Shown piece by piece: positions 12,353 through 21,402 of a stretch of 49,580 nt of DNA. A program made the translations under genes and the position numbers. Origin of the DNA: Bigelowiella natans CCMP2755 (taxonomy: Eukaryota; Cercozoa; Chlorarachniophyceae); assembly GCA_000320545.1 (NCBI GenBank), contig ADNK01000560.1, positions 1-49,580 of the forward strand, in the 5' to 3' direction. The notes under the pieces were generated by a model that worked only from the letters and a program-made list of their open reading frames with translations, made no database searches and was not told the origin of the DNA. Position 1 is the stretch's first letter; every line of letters begins with the position of its first letter.

Positions 12353-13919
12353 CTGTAACATATACTCGCAAATGACTTTATTAATACATATTTACTTTCC
12401 ATGGTTTTATAAAATCCACCAGGAAACAAATGACAACTTTATCGACTGTCCCAAGTGTAAGAAACAACAGGTAAAGCAGAGAGAAACTCAATGTGGTGAG
12501 AGAAATTATGTTATATCCTCAGTATTATGATATTGGTCGTGGTAAATTATGGTGATTTCAGATAGGGGACCCAAAGCAGCCATGGATGGTTTGTAGATCT
12601 GAAACGTGTAGCCATGAGTTTTGCTTCGTGCACCAGAACCAGGTCGCCATCATCATCATCATCATTTGATATGAAGTCTGTTCATATTATTGTCATCCCT
12701 ACTACTACCACTTTGAGCATTACTACTACCTGTATGATGAACCTCTTCCTCTTCCTCTTCTTCGTCGTCATCGTCGTGACCGTCATGCCCACCAGCACCG
12801 CAATCACATCCTCTTTCTCCCCTCCTCTGCAGCACACGAAGGAGATAACCTGTGCAGACTACGAGGCAAAAGTAGTTGCATGTGTGCTTTGGAATTAGGG
12901 GGAAGTGTTAGAGAAACGAATCAATATAGGCCTCATTCAGAAGCTCTATACGAGCGTGGGAGAAGAGAGTGGGGGCGTGAGACTGCCTTTGCCTGTTTTC
13001 CCGTGGGAGTCTTTGCTTTTCCATTGATTATCATCACCACCACCACCATCATCAGCATCCTCAATCTCCTCCTGCTCCTCCTTATCATCATAATCTCAGG
13101 TTCGACTCGAAGAAAAGAAAAATATGGCATGGGAATCTGCCAACACAAAAAAGTGCCCCAAGGTGATGCACATGCATACTGTTAAGCTATCGGCAGGAAG
13201 GGGGAGGGAAGGGAAAAGGAAAGATAAATATTCTTTCTTCTTACAGTGCCAATGAGGGGGCTGCTCACACAAGCGACCAATTAGATCCTTATTGCCTGCT
13301 GGTCCTCGATTCCATCTTTCTTCTTCATTTTGTTTTTACATGCTTGATCAGTGTGGTGTGGCGACCGAGAAGAATCAGGGCTGCAACCACATGACGTGCT
13401 ACGTGTAAGCAGTAAACACTACAATAAAGATGTCTTGTCGCGCACACACATTCGAACAGGACAAAACCATCATTATTCATGCATGTGTACACATATTCCT
13501 GCATCGCCATCGATCAGCTGCAAGACGGGGTGGTGCTGGCTATGTGGGGAGGAGATTGGCAACCAAACGCTCCCCGACCACTACAAAGAGGGGAAGTGCA
13601 AAGGAAAGCAATTTACGACGGAAAGTGTTGCGGCGTACATGACTCCCTGGGAGGCCACAATTTGCGTTATGGTAGTAGCGAGGCAGTGTGCAATTGTAGT
13701 AGCATGGTGGTTGTCGGGTTGCTGCAGGAAAGAGTTCCAAAATAGCGATTAAAAACAATGTTCTCACGAAGAAGCAACGGCACTTCCTTGTTCTGCTGCA
13801 TTTTTGACTTTATACAATGTCGAGGAGAACAGAAATTGTCGGTGTTTGCAGTTGCACTGCCAAAGAATTGATTATCTTTGAACAATTCGTACTTGCTCGC
13901 AACATTGATGATGTCATGT

Positions 13920-13958
<39 letters not shown>

Positions 13959-13981
13959 TTTTCTTATTATCTTATCAACAT

Positions 13982-14045
<64 letters not shown>

Positions 14046-14806
14046 TATATTTTTATACAATTTTTAGGTGCCGTTCTTCTTCCTGATGCTCTTCAGTCCG
14101 TTGGCCTTCGTAATGGTGGTTGTCGTCTGCATAATAAGCCCCCTTTTCTTCTGTTGTTTCTGGTAATGTATAGTGCTAGTTCGTCGCCACCAAACCAACG
14201 TATAGCTACAACAACATCAACAACTACTGCTACTGCTACTTCTACTACTGCAGCAGTTGTAACTACCACCAAGCCCGTATTATAAGGCTATTCGCTTAGT
14301 TGAAGCAAGCTAATGGCTTTCATCTGAGCCTGAGTGAAAAATCACTTCTACCATCGCACGTTCATAGACCCCCTATCACTATTTAGCTTCGCTCGGGAGG
14401 AGGACGACTGTGTGCACAACTGCGTGCAGTACGCAATGAATATCTTAATATTCGGTCCGATGTTTCTAGTAACGTTGCCATTCTGGCTTCCGTGCATGAT
14501 ATACCACCATTGTGTCATACTGCCTAGAAGACAGCGGATGCAGGAGGAGCAGGAAGAGCAGGTCATTATTGTGCGATGGATAAATAAGTATATGTTTCTA
14601 TGCTGGCTTAGGGTTTCTTAATAGTTTATTTTTCATGTAGCACCTTTGTGACTAAGATGAGATAATACACGTGATACATGTCATTCACGTATATGTAGGC
14701 AAGGCAGTTGGATGCGAGACGTGAGCAACAACAAGAAATGATAGAGGGGCAAGGAATAGCAGGAGATGCGGCAGATTCGCAACTCATCGGACCAAATGCT
14801 GCCTAG
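11055..14806 (+). CDS. RBR-type E3 ubiquitin ligase with C-terminal transmembrane segments
   Basis: Fourteen exons join in phase (446 codons plus stop): 11055-11292, 11351-11381, 11509-11560, 11636-11788, 12166-12216, 12423-12470, 12562-12642, 12833-12871, 13100-13162, 13352-13404, 13518-13671, 14068-14162, 14387-14561 and 14699-14806. After a disordered N-terminus the complete RING1-IBR-RING2 module is visible. RING1 begins YYCHVCLC with LRACGHYYCRSCL. IBR has DCPKCKKQ and CSHEFCFVHQ. RING2 runs TKKCPKCGVATEKNQGCNHM to GWCWLCGEEI. The Cys of GCNHM is the thioester-forming catalytic position of RBR ligases. Two hydrophobic segments follow (FFFLMLFSPLAFVMVVVVCI; NILIFGPMFLVTLPFWLPCM), then a Gln-rich tail, an arrangement like the RNF19/RNF144 membrane-anchored ligases. 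The donor of exon 11 is uncertain (13626 or 13671). The role is ubiquitin transfer at a membrane; substrate unknown. Confidence 0.88.
12225..12349. repeat. CA-TA-TG composite microsatellite (intronic dyad)
   Basis: Within intron 5 of the RBR gene a CA tract runs into a TA tract and then a TG tract. Because CA and TG are reverse complements and TA is self-complementary, the whole block is one long inverted repeat. It should extrude a hairpin in single-stranded DNA or RNA. Confidence 0.85.
13922..14043. repeat. Second CA-TA-TG composite microsatellite (intronic dyad)
   Basis: Intron 11 of the same RBR gene holds a CA tract (13922-13956), a short AT-rich spacer, a TA tract (about 13984-14016) and a TG tract (to 14043). 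The order matches the block at 12225-12349, so two introns of one gene carry the same potential hairpin. Confidence 0.85.
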
Positions 14807-15272
14807 TTCACTGCGAATGAATGTATAGGTAATAGAAATGGAATCAGCTTCATGTATCGTGTGGAATTAGCTATGCACAAGCATGTGTGGAATCAGCCAT
14901 GCACAAGCAGCTTCCTTGTGTCCATTCCAAAGCGCATGCATCGCCTTGATCTAATTGCATTGTCAGATTTGTACGCGCTGTCAGCAGACACAGTTTTCTC
15001 CAAAGGATGTGGTGCACCTTTTCCATCAGAACCTCCTCTAGTCGTGTGCCGCCTCATGATGATGATGTGTTTTCGATTCCCATTGGACGAGTGCATGCAC
15101 GCAATGCCATCGCTAGTCGCATCAAACTGAAAATTGTCTTTCGCATGTGCCAGTGTGGCGGCAGGCCTGCACATCGTGTGCGCGTCTACACGTGGCTAGA
15201 CGACTGACTGTCACCAGATTGGACAACAGCAGTGGCGTCGATCATCGCAGACTGATCGCTTGCATGCATCCT
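14807..15272. other. Non-coding stretch before the transposon nest
   Basis: This follows the RBR stop codon. It contains a short direct repeat (words around GTGGAATTAGCTATGCACAA near 14861 and a close variant near 14889), many GCATGC words and no supportable gene. The minus-strand frame at 14893-15174 is not supported. Confidence 0.45.
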
Positions 15273-15687
15273 CATCGCACCACAAGTCCGTCAAACCTGC
15301 AACGAATCGCCAGAATGTGCATTTGGAAGCCACACACAGCTTCCCTTCAATCGGGCAGTGCCGTCGAAACGAGTCGATGGCGCCCGCAATGTCCCGGACT
15401 GAAGGCTGCTGCTCAGCCTTCCGCTCCTTCGTCTCCAGCACGCCTGGTGGAGCACAATCCGGGTCTCCACTTTTCTTGAGCACGTGGGCCCAAGTTCGCA
15501 AAGTTGCCCCTTTGTCCATGCAACGATGAAGTGCAAACTCCCGCGATTCCAAGTCATTGGTCATCACTTTGACCAAGTCATCCACGTTTTCATCGACACC
15601 GTCGCAGTGCAAGACACACTTTGCAACCCGTCGGCTGTCACAAACGTCCAAGTCCCCAAACTGCTCCAAAACATCCTCCATCGTCAT
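15211..15687 (-). pseudogene. Open-frame remnant inside DNA transposon copy A
   Basis: 158 codons on the minus strand. The apparent Met start uses the first bases of the retrotransposon LTR and is therefore an accident of the insertion. In the pre-insertion sequence the frame extends about 17 codons further right before a stop. The protein is Cys/His/Asp-rich (VLHCDGVDENVDDLVKVM; CTFWRFVAGLTDLW) and its last part is read through the terminal inverted repeat. It could be a decayed transposase segment, but I see no DDE/D motif. No function is proposed. Confidence 0.35.
15273..15279 (+). repeat. Left candidate target-site duplication CATCGCA
   Basis: The 7-mer CATCGCA at 15273-15279 recurs at 22324-22330, one base outside each terminal inverted repeat of the DNA element. 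A 7-mer match at exactly these two places supports insertion of the element. TSD length and family remain unassigned. Confidence 0.55.
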
Positions 15688-16012
15688 GTTGCGCGTAAGG
15701 TGTTCACAGGCCGAGGCGCTACGTGCACAAGTAGGCAGGGGGGGGGAAAGGCACGTTTGCTTCCTTTTGAAGAGTTGTGTTTATTTTTATTAAAGATTAT
15801 ATTTTTATTAAATCGTGCACTGCGTAATCATTCGCGAAGCTTTCGCGAATGCCGCCGCACGTGGGGCAGCACACTTCCGGTGTGCTGCCATGAGTCCCGC
15901 CGGAACCCACGTGCCTATGCTGTATTAATATCTACGTTATCTATATTCTATATCCGCGACAACCCCTTTGTTGTCGCACGTGACTTGTGCCCGCGTAGTG
16001 GTACGCGCTACA
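15687..16012 (-). repeat. 3' LTR of the retrotransposon
   Basis: 326 bp, bounded by TG (left) and CA (right) as printed; identical by eye to 21077-21402. Internal dyads: 15829-15851 (10-bp arms, 3-nt loop), 15865-15889 (10-bp arms around TTCCG) nested inside 9-bp arms GCACGTGGG at 15857-15865 and its complement at 15906-15914, and 15956-15977 (8-bp arms). These could be transcriptional or RNA-structure signals; that is inference. Confidence 0.92.
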
Positions 16013-16023
16013 CCTCCCCCAAG
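16013..16023 (-). other. Polypurine tract candidate
   Basis: On the coding strand the bases TTGGGGGAGG lie immediately upstream of the 3' LTR, the position where plus-strand DNA priming starts in LTR elements. Further purine-rich GGAAGGAAGGAG lies about 20 bases upstream. Confidence 0.7.
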
Positions 16024-16063
16024 TCACGTTGCTCCTTCCTTCCTTCCTTATTCCCTTAGACCT

Positions 16064-19000
16064 TCATCGCTTTCGGAACTTCACCAACCACCAGGTAATA
16101 GATTCCTCTCTAACCTTATCTCCTTTGTCGCTTACCCAGAACTCACCTTCGTCCTTAGGTTCGTGTCCATACCAGCCCTCTGCATCAAGGTCCCCCAGGA
16201 CCTTATACCAGTGCTCAAAGGGTAAGTCGGGAACAGCTAGGTAGAGTAGCTGATATTTTCCGTCCTTTATTTTCATAGCTACCCTCTCCATATTTCGTAA
16301 TCCAGGGTAGCCTAGATAGACAATCTTCATGCGCCAATCGTCGTTCACCCTGACCTTATTGTTTCCATATTCCACATCGAACTTAGGTCGGGGTCCTAAA
16401 CAAGGCATTGCTCGCTCCCACACAGTAGGGTTTACTTTAACATCCTCTAGGAGCTTCTCACCGATATCATAATTCTTTAGGTGACTGATGTGGCGCAAGG
16501 TGACCCTGTTCCCATCATAGATGTAGTACTGCTTCCTCCCCTTCCTCTCGGTAACCTTTGCAACGCCACCCCAGAAGGGGTCTTGTTTATTTCTCGATCT
16601 CAGATTTACCTTGGCCCTAACATACTGTCCTTCCTTTAGAACTCGGCCATCGTACGGGACCTTCTCGTCTTCGCTCTCGGTATCGTCGTCGTTGTCGTCG
16701 CCTTCTTCCCTCTCCTTATCCTTGATACCTCCCCCAGACGTGAAGGTGTCGTTTACTAACCCTTGTATCTTGTCTGGTGTGGTGCTATTTATCCTGCTTA
16801 GGTTGGCCAAGGTGCGGTGGAGTCGCTCTACCTTGGAGTTGGACTGGGCATAGTATACAGGTGAGGCATCAATATTAGGGTGTGGTAGCTGTAGAAGAGA
16901 GGTCTCATTATCCACATGTAACTTCTTTGGTATCTTGTTTATGCTAACTTCATCAGGGATAGCCTGGAGCTCAGACTCCCAGGTACGGTAGCAGTTAGTA
17001 AGCCTCTGCTTATATAAGCCTTTGTTCTTCTTAGCAACGTTGACCTTGATAATCTTTTTAACCCAGCACTTTCCAGTGGCCACATCAACGAAGGTAAGGT
17101 AGTGATAGCCATCGTACTTATAAACATCAATTTGCACGATATCTAAGAAGTTCCTTGCTTTGATTTTCTTAGATGCACGGCTCTTGCTGGACTCCTTGGT
17201 GGCGACGCCTGCCGCCTTCAAGCTGGAGCACCTGCAGCCACGCAGGTATGTCCTTATCTCTTTTAGCTTGTAGGGCCAGTAGTAATGGTAGAGTAGAGCA
17301 GTGATATGGTTTTCTCCTACGTGTGCAGGTCCATGGGCGGTAAAGAGAAGGGCTCCCCTGGTCCGCCGTGGCACGTAGGTACGCCTAACATTATTAGTGT
17401 ATACATATATCCTATCACTAAGTACCTCATGCTTGTGTTTGTATTTATCCAGGTGTTCTTGAAGGTGCTGGAGCTCCTCTGGCTCAGGCAGGAAGTCGCC
17501 GTCCTCGAAGGTAATCGCGTTAACCATAGGGGTGACCTGGGTAGGGACTTTCTTTTCGAACAGCCTGCTGAAATAGTCAGCAAGCTGCTTGTCTCCTGGT
17601 GCGTAGACCACTGTCCTCTTGTCCCTAAACTCTTCCGTGTCCGCCCTCATAGCTGCATACTCATCGTTAGGCGCTTCGAGCTTGCGGTCGATGCCTAGGA
17701 GGGGCTTGTGGTCAGTCATTAAGGTGAAGCTGGGCACCGACAGCAGGTAGTGTCTTAGTTTCCTCTGCGCCTCAGTCATGGCTTTATACTCTCCTTTTGT
17801 AGGGCTGTACTTGGCCTCAGCTGCTGTGCAGGCCCTGCCCCACACCCGTATGATCTGCTGGTCTTGGGTAAGTACAGCGGCCATACCTAGCTTAGACCAG
17901 TCTGTCCATAGGGTAGCTGGTCTAGTAGTGTCTAGCTTAGCATTCAATAGGGTGTTGCTGCATAACTTTATTAGGTTATCGAAGTGGGCATCAAGGCCAG
18001 CCTTGGCCCACACCTTAGCGAAGCTGAGGCCTACAGAGTTCTCCTTCCGGTAAGCAGTAGTAAAAGCAGCTGCAGTCCTAGCGTAGGTAGGGGAGAACCT
18101 ACGTAGTATCCAAGCTGCAGTCTGCAAGAATGACTTTAACTCCTTTGCATTCTTAGGTTTAGGGGCTTGCTGTAGTGCTGCTACTTTCTCGGGGTTTGGG
18201 GTGATGCGGCCTTGCTCCAGGTAATATCCACACCACTTGATTCTTGTAGCTAGGAATGTACACTTCTGCAGTCTAATAGTAAAACCGAAGTGTGCAAACC
18301 TAATAAATATATTTTCCAGGAGGAAGATCTGAGCGACGACTGTGTTGGTACATATTATGTCATCATCCACATACACAAACACAAACACCCACAACACAGA
18401 CGCCATCCCATCATGTGTGTATGCCCTGTAGTTCTGACTACTGAACGCATCCCCTGATATGCTTAGGCCGTAAGGGAATACGACGAAGTGCCACTTCCTG
18501 TGCCTGCTGGAGAACGCGGTAATGGGGCGGGAGGTTTTGTGGATGGGTGTCTGCATGTATGATTCATTTTTATCTAGGGAAGAGTAGTATTTGTATCCTA
18601 TGACGTGTTCAATAACGTCATCTATCCTTGGTGTAGGTGTCTGGATCCTCTTTATTACTCGGTTGTGGCGGATGAAGTTGTGCGCCAGGCGGAAGAAAGG
18701 GTAAGTAGGTTTCTTAGCTAGCACATGTCTCACGTTCCATGGTGAGTTGCTTGGCTCTATCTTCCCTTCCTTTGCCCATTCATTGATCTGCCACTCTATC
18801 TTTTCCCAGTCCGCTTCCGGTCGCCTATGTTCTGGGTCATTGATGATGCACTCTTCGTATCCCTTCTTTAGCTCGATCTTTACTGGGGTAAGCTTGCTGG
18901 AGGGCTTCGTCGTCGGCTTGGTGATGTCAGAGTACTTCTCGTTTAATATTTTATTAATGTACTTTTTGCCTTTGTCGATATCCCAATCATCAGCTGGGGG

Positions 19001-21037
19001 GGTCTTGTCCAGTAGCTCCGTTATCTGTCGGATGGTCTTGCCGGGGTTCTTCTTCCGTAGCTCGGTAGGTGTAGGTAGCTTGTTGTCCGCTAGGTCCATA
19101 AACTCTAACGCATTAACGCTTGACTCAGAGGTCCACTCGTCAAGCCGTATCATGTTCTGGCTGATGGTCCTGCCTGACTTCTTTGGCAACTTAGCAAAGT
19201 ATATCTTGTGATTGTAGAATGATATGATCCCCCCTAATTTTTCTAGGGCATCCTGTCCGAGGAGTAGTTCCATGGATAAAGTCATGGCTACTCGGGTCTT
19301 GATTTGGGTCTCCGCGTCGCTGCCAGGTATCTGTAGCTTTAGCATTAGCTCACCGACGGTCTTCATGGAAGAGCTTCCGTCTGCTTGAGCATATTTACGT
19401 TCTTTCTTAGTCACTTGATCCAATAGTCCTAACCTTCTTACTGTGCTTAGGCTTATGAAGGACTTCGGCATGCTGCCACTATCCCAAAGGGCAGGTAGTT
19501 TCTTGTAGTCTCCGTAGCTGTCTTTAACTTTAACCTTGGTCATAGCAACTTTGATAGTCCTGTTAGCGTCTTCGTCATTAATGTTGCATACTCCTAAGTT
19601 CTTTATGTCGTCTAGGGTCATGGGCTTGTCTTGGTCCTGCGTTGCTGGTACTGCTGTCTTCGTCGGCGCCTGCTTAAGGTGATCTAATATTCCGTTTATC
19701 TGCTGCTGTATAGCATTGATACTGTTCTGCTTTTTGTTCTTATATTTATTGTTCTTCCCGTTGTTGCTGCCTTGCCATTTGCTGTTGTTATATCCTTGTC
19801 CTCTGCCTTTCTTTCTCTTTAACTTCTCGTAGTGTTCGTTGAGCTGCCTGATCGTCATCCTGGGTCGTCCTTCTTTCCTGTCTCTGCAGTCTTTAGCGGT
19901 GTGTTTCCCTTTACGTGAGCAGTATCCGCAACGTCGGTTACCTTCCCTGTCCTTGTACCAGTCTCGCTGCGGCTTAATAGCGTTAATGTTTCCTATGCCA
20001 GGTACCTTAGGGCTGGTAAACTTGCGGTCCTGCTCCTGCTCGCGTAGGGATATAGCCTGCACTGCTGCCTCCATCGTGGTGTAGCCTTTCTCCGTAACGT
20101 AAGTGGATTCCTTTATCTTTAACTTGAACTCTTCAAACCTTGCCTGATCATCACCTGTGTTGTAATTAAAATCATGTAGTTCGTCGATCATATCCTGGAA
20201 GCGCGTGGCAAAGTCTCTAACAGGTTCTCTCTCATGCTGCATCATTGCTCTGTATTTTCTAATAGCCTGGGGTAGGGAGTTAGCATCCTGTTCATTTACA
20301 AAAGCCTTCATTATCGCCTCAACGTCTCGTAGCCCACTAACTGTAGTGTGTATTTTCTCTAGCTGCCTGATCCGGGTCCTGCCTGTCTCGTAAAGGTCCA
20401 TGGCTTGCTTTATTATAGCTAGCCATTTGAGCTTGTCGTTTTCGGTGGGGTTAGGGGTAAAGTCGCAGAGTATACTCCTAGCGTTCTTCCACCACCTCCT
20501 TGCCTCACCTCTTTTCCCGTTGTATTTCGTTATCATAACCGGTGCTGTTTTAACAGACATGAACTGGGTGTTCCGCTGTACCGGCTGCTGCTGCTTGACG
20601 GTGCTCTGGGTCGTCCCCCGCGAGGCGCCCAGACCCCCGTCGTTCCTAAACAAAGCTGCCCACTCTGGAGGTAAGTCTGCTTCGTAATCCATGATGTCCT
20701 GCATGATAGCTGCCCAAACATCATGTGTCTGATACTTGTATTCTATCGATACTTTCAGTTTGGCGTAGTTGCTCGCCCTGGGTCGCAAGGCTCGTAATGC
20801 CATTACGACCTTCTTGCTTTCGGCGGCCACGTCCTCGTCGTCCGCCTCGTAGAAGTTCTCCAGTGCCTCTGCTGCTGCATCTGCTTTCTTAATCCCGGGT
20901 GCTGGTCCCGGCGGTGCCTGTGGAGGTGTTCCTCCTCCTTCCTTAGCGTCCGTATCGCCCTTCCTTTCCTGTTTCTGCTCGTGCCCTTGCACGGCCTGCG
21001 AGCCAAAGTCCTGCTGTTCTTCTAGCTGCTGTGACAT
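16064..21037 (-). CDS. Gag-pol polyprotein of the retrotransposon
   Basis: One frame of 1657 codons with no frameshift between gag and pol. In order: a Gag-like helical region; a zinc knuckle at about residues 369-384 (CGYCSRKGKHTAKDC, spacing CX2CX5HX4C instead of the usual CX4HX4C); an aspartic protease (LWDSGSMPKSF, near 517); reverse transcriptase with SSLDKNESY and YVDDD near 888; RNase H with TLWTDWSKLGMAAVL and LMTDHKPLLGI (about 1108). The integrase has a degenerate zinc-binding region (RGCRCSS, where C-X2-C is expected), VQIDVYKYDGYHYLTFVD, HVDNE (about 1373) and SNSKVERLHRTL (about 1401). Only 27 residues separate the second Asp and the Glu, against 35 in most relatives. A GPY/F-like module (DPFWGGVAKV) follows. 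The ATG lies 39 bases from the 5' LTR. Confidence 0.93.
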   Translation of the reverse strand: MSQQLEEQQDFGSQAVQGHEQKQERKGDTDAKEGGGTPPQAPPGPAPGIKKADAAAEALENFYEADDEDVAAESKKVVMALRALRPRASNYAKLKVSIEYKYQTHDVWAAIMQDIMDYEADLPPEWAALFRNDGGLGASRGTTQSTVKQQQPVQRNTQFMSVKTAPVMITKYNGKRGEARRWWKNARSILCDFTPNPTENDKLKWLAIIKQAMDLYETGRTRIRQLEKIHTTVSGLRDVEAIMKAFVNEQDANSLPQAIRKYRAMMQHEREPVRDFATRFQDMIDELHDFNYNTGDDQARFEEFKLKIKESTYVTEKGYTTMEAAVQAISLREQEQDRKFTSPKVPGIGNINAIKPQRDWYKDREGNRRCGYCSRKGKHTAKDCRDRKEGRPRMTIRQLNEHYEKLKRKKGRGQGYNNSKWQGSNNGKNNKYKNKKQNSINAIQQQINGILDHLKQAPTKTAVPATQDQDKPMTLDDIKNLGVCNINDEDANRTIKVAMTKVKVKDSYGDYKKLPALWDSGSMPKSFISLSTVRRLGLLDQVTKKERKYAQADGSSSMKTVGELMLKLQIPGSDAETQIKTRVAMTLSMELLLGQDALEKLGGIISFYNHKIYFAKLPKKSGRTISQNMIRLDEWTSESSVNALEFMDLADNKLPTPTELRKKNPGKTIRQITELLDKTPPADDWDIDKGKKYINKILNEKYSDITKPTTKPSSKLTPVKIELKKGYEECIINDPEHRRPEADWEKIEWQINEWAKEGKIEPSNSPWNVRHVLAKKPTYPFFRLAHNFIRHNRVIKRIQTPTPRIDDVIEHVIGYKYYSSLDKNESYMQTPIHKTSRPITAFSSRHRKWHFVVFPYGLSISGDAFSSQNYRAYTHDGMASVLWVFVFVYVDDDIICTNTVVAQIFLLENIFIRFAHFGFTIRLQKCTFLATRIKWCGYYLEQGRITPNPEKVAALQQAPKPKNAKELKSFLQTAAWILRRFSPTYARTAAAFTTAYRKENSVGLSFAKVWAKAGLDAHFDNLIKLCSNTLLNAKLDTTRPATLWTDWSKLGMAAVLTQDQQIIRVWGRACTAAEAKYSPTKGEYKAMTEAQRKLRHYLLSVPSFTLMTDHKPLLGIDRKLEAPNDEYAAMRADTEEFRDKRTVVYAPGDKQLADYFSRLFEKKVPTQVTPMVNAITFEDGDFLPEPEELQHLQEHLDKYKHKHEVLSDRIYVYTNNVRRTYVPRRTRGALLFTAHGPAHVGENHITALLYHYYWPYKLKEIRTYLRGCRCSSLKAAGVATKESSKSRASKKIKARNFLDIVQIDVYKYDGYHYLTFVDVATGKCWVKKIIKVNVAKKNKGLYKQRLTNCYRTWESELQAIPDEVSINKIPKKLHVDNETSLLQLPHPNIDASPVYYAQSNSKVERLHRTLANLSRINSTTPDKIQGLVNDTFTSGGGIKDKEREEGDDNDDDTESEDEKVPYDGRVLKEGQYVRAKVNLRSRNKQDPFWGGVAKVTERKGRKQYYIYDGNRVTLRHISHLKNYDIGEKLLEDVKVNPTVWERAMPCLGPRPKFDVEYGNNKVRVNDDWRMKIVYLGYPGLRNMERVAMKIKDGKYQLLYLAVPDLPFEHWYKVLGDLDAEGWYGHEPKDEGEFWVSDKGDKVREESITWWLVKFRKR

Positions 21038-21049
21038 TGTTAGTCAAAT

Positions 21050-21071
21050 CGTTTCCCGTGTGTGGAAGCCA
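21050..21071 (-). other. Primer-binding-site candidate
   Basis: On the coding strand, TGGCTTCCACACACGGG begins 5 bases after the 5' LTR, matching the TGG expected opposite a tRNA CCA end. The tRNA was not identified. The untranslated space is short: only 39 bases between the LTR and the gag-pol ATG. Confidence 0.5.
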
Positions 21072-21076
21072 AAGGT

Positions 21077-21402
21077 TGTTGCGCGTAAGGTGTTCACAGG
21101 CCGAGGCGCTACGTGCACAAGTAGGCAGGGGGGGGGAAAGGCACGTTTGCTTCCTTTTGAAGAGTTGTGTTTATTTTTATTAAAGATTATATTTTTATTA
21201 AATCGTGCACTGCGTAATCATTCGCGAAGCTTTCGCGAATGCCGCCGCACGTGGGGCAGCACACTTCCGGTGTGCTGCCATGAGTCCCGCCGGAACCCAC
21301 GTGCCTATGCTGTATTAATATCTACGTTATCTATATTCTATATCCGCGACAACCCCTTTGTTGTCGCACGTGACTTGTGCCCGCGTAGTGGTACGCGCTA
21401 CA
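21077..21402 (-). repeat. 5' LTR of the retrotransposon
   Basis: 326 bp, the same sequence as 15687-16012 by eye, including the three internal dyads. Its outer edge is followed by the GTCA target duplication at 21403-21406. Confidence 0.92.

Larger units (their letters stand above)
15687..21402 (-). mobile_element. Complete Ty3/gypsy-type LTR retrotransposon
   Basis: The element is 5716 bp, read on the minus strand. It has two 326-bp LTRs that look identical by eye, a 4-bp target duplication (GTCA at 15683-15686 and 21403-21406), a single uninterrupted 1657-codon gag-pol frame, a primer-binding-site candidate and a purine tract next to the 3' LTR. The order protease - reverse transcriptase - RNase H - integrase places it in the Ty3/gypsy (Metaviridae) group. 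Identical LTRs and an intact frame imply recent insertion. It sits inside an older DNA transposon. Expression or mobility cannot be judged from sequence. Confidence 0.92.

Noticed and set aside
12139-12429. Frames made of Thr-His, Ile-Tyr or Cys-Val dipeptides
   Set aside because: Translations of CA, TA and TG microsatellites inside an intron; the same holds at 1507-1762, 41963-42047, 46053-46343 and 49031-49216.
13922-13957. CRISPR-like regular repeats
   Set aside because: Simple-sequence tracts without spacers; no CRISPR array or cas gene is present and the DNA is eukaryotic.
15484-16059. 191-codon plus-strand frame across the 3' LTR
   Set aside because: It is read antisense through the LTR and a very similar 136-codon frame recurs over the other LTR; it is a shadow of the repeat.
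21050-21076. Assignment of the primer-binding site to a specific tRNA
   Set aside because: The TGG start fits, but the following bases could not be matched to a tRNA with confidence and the 5-base gap leaves the register open.
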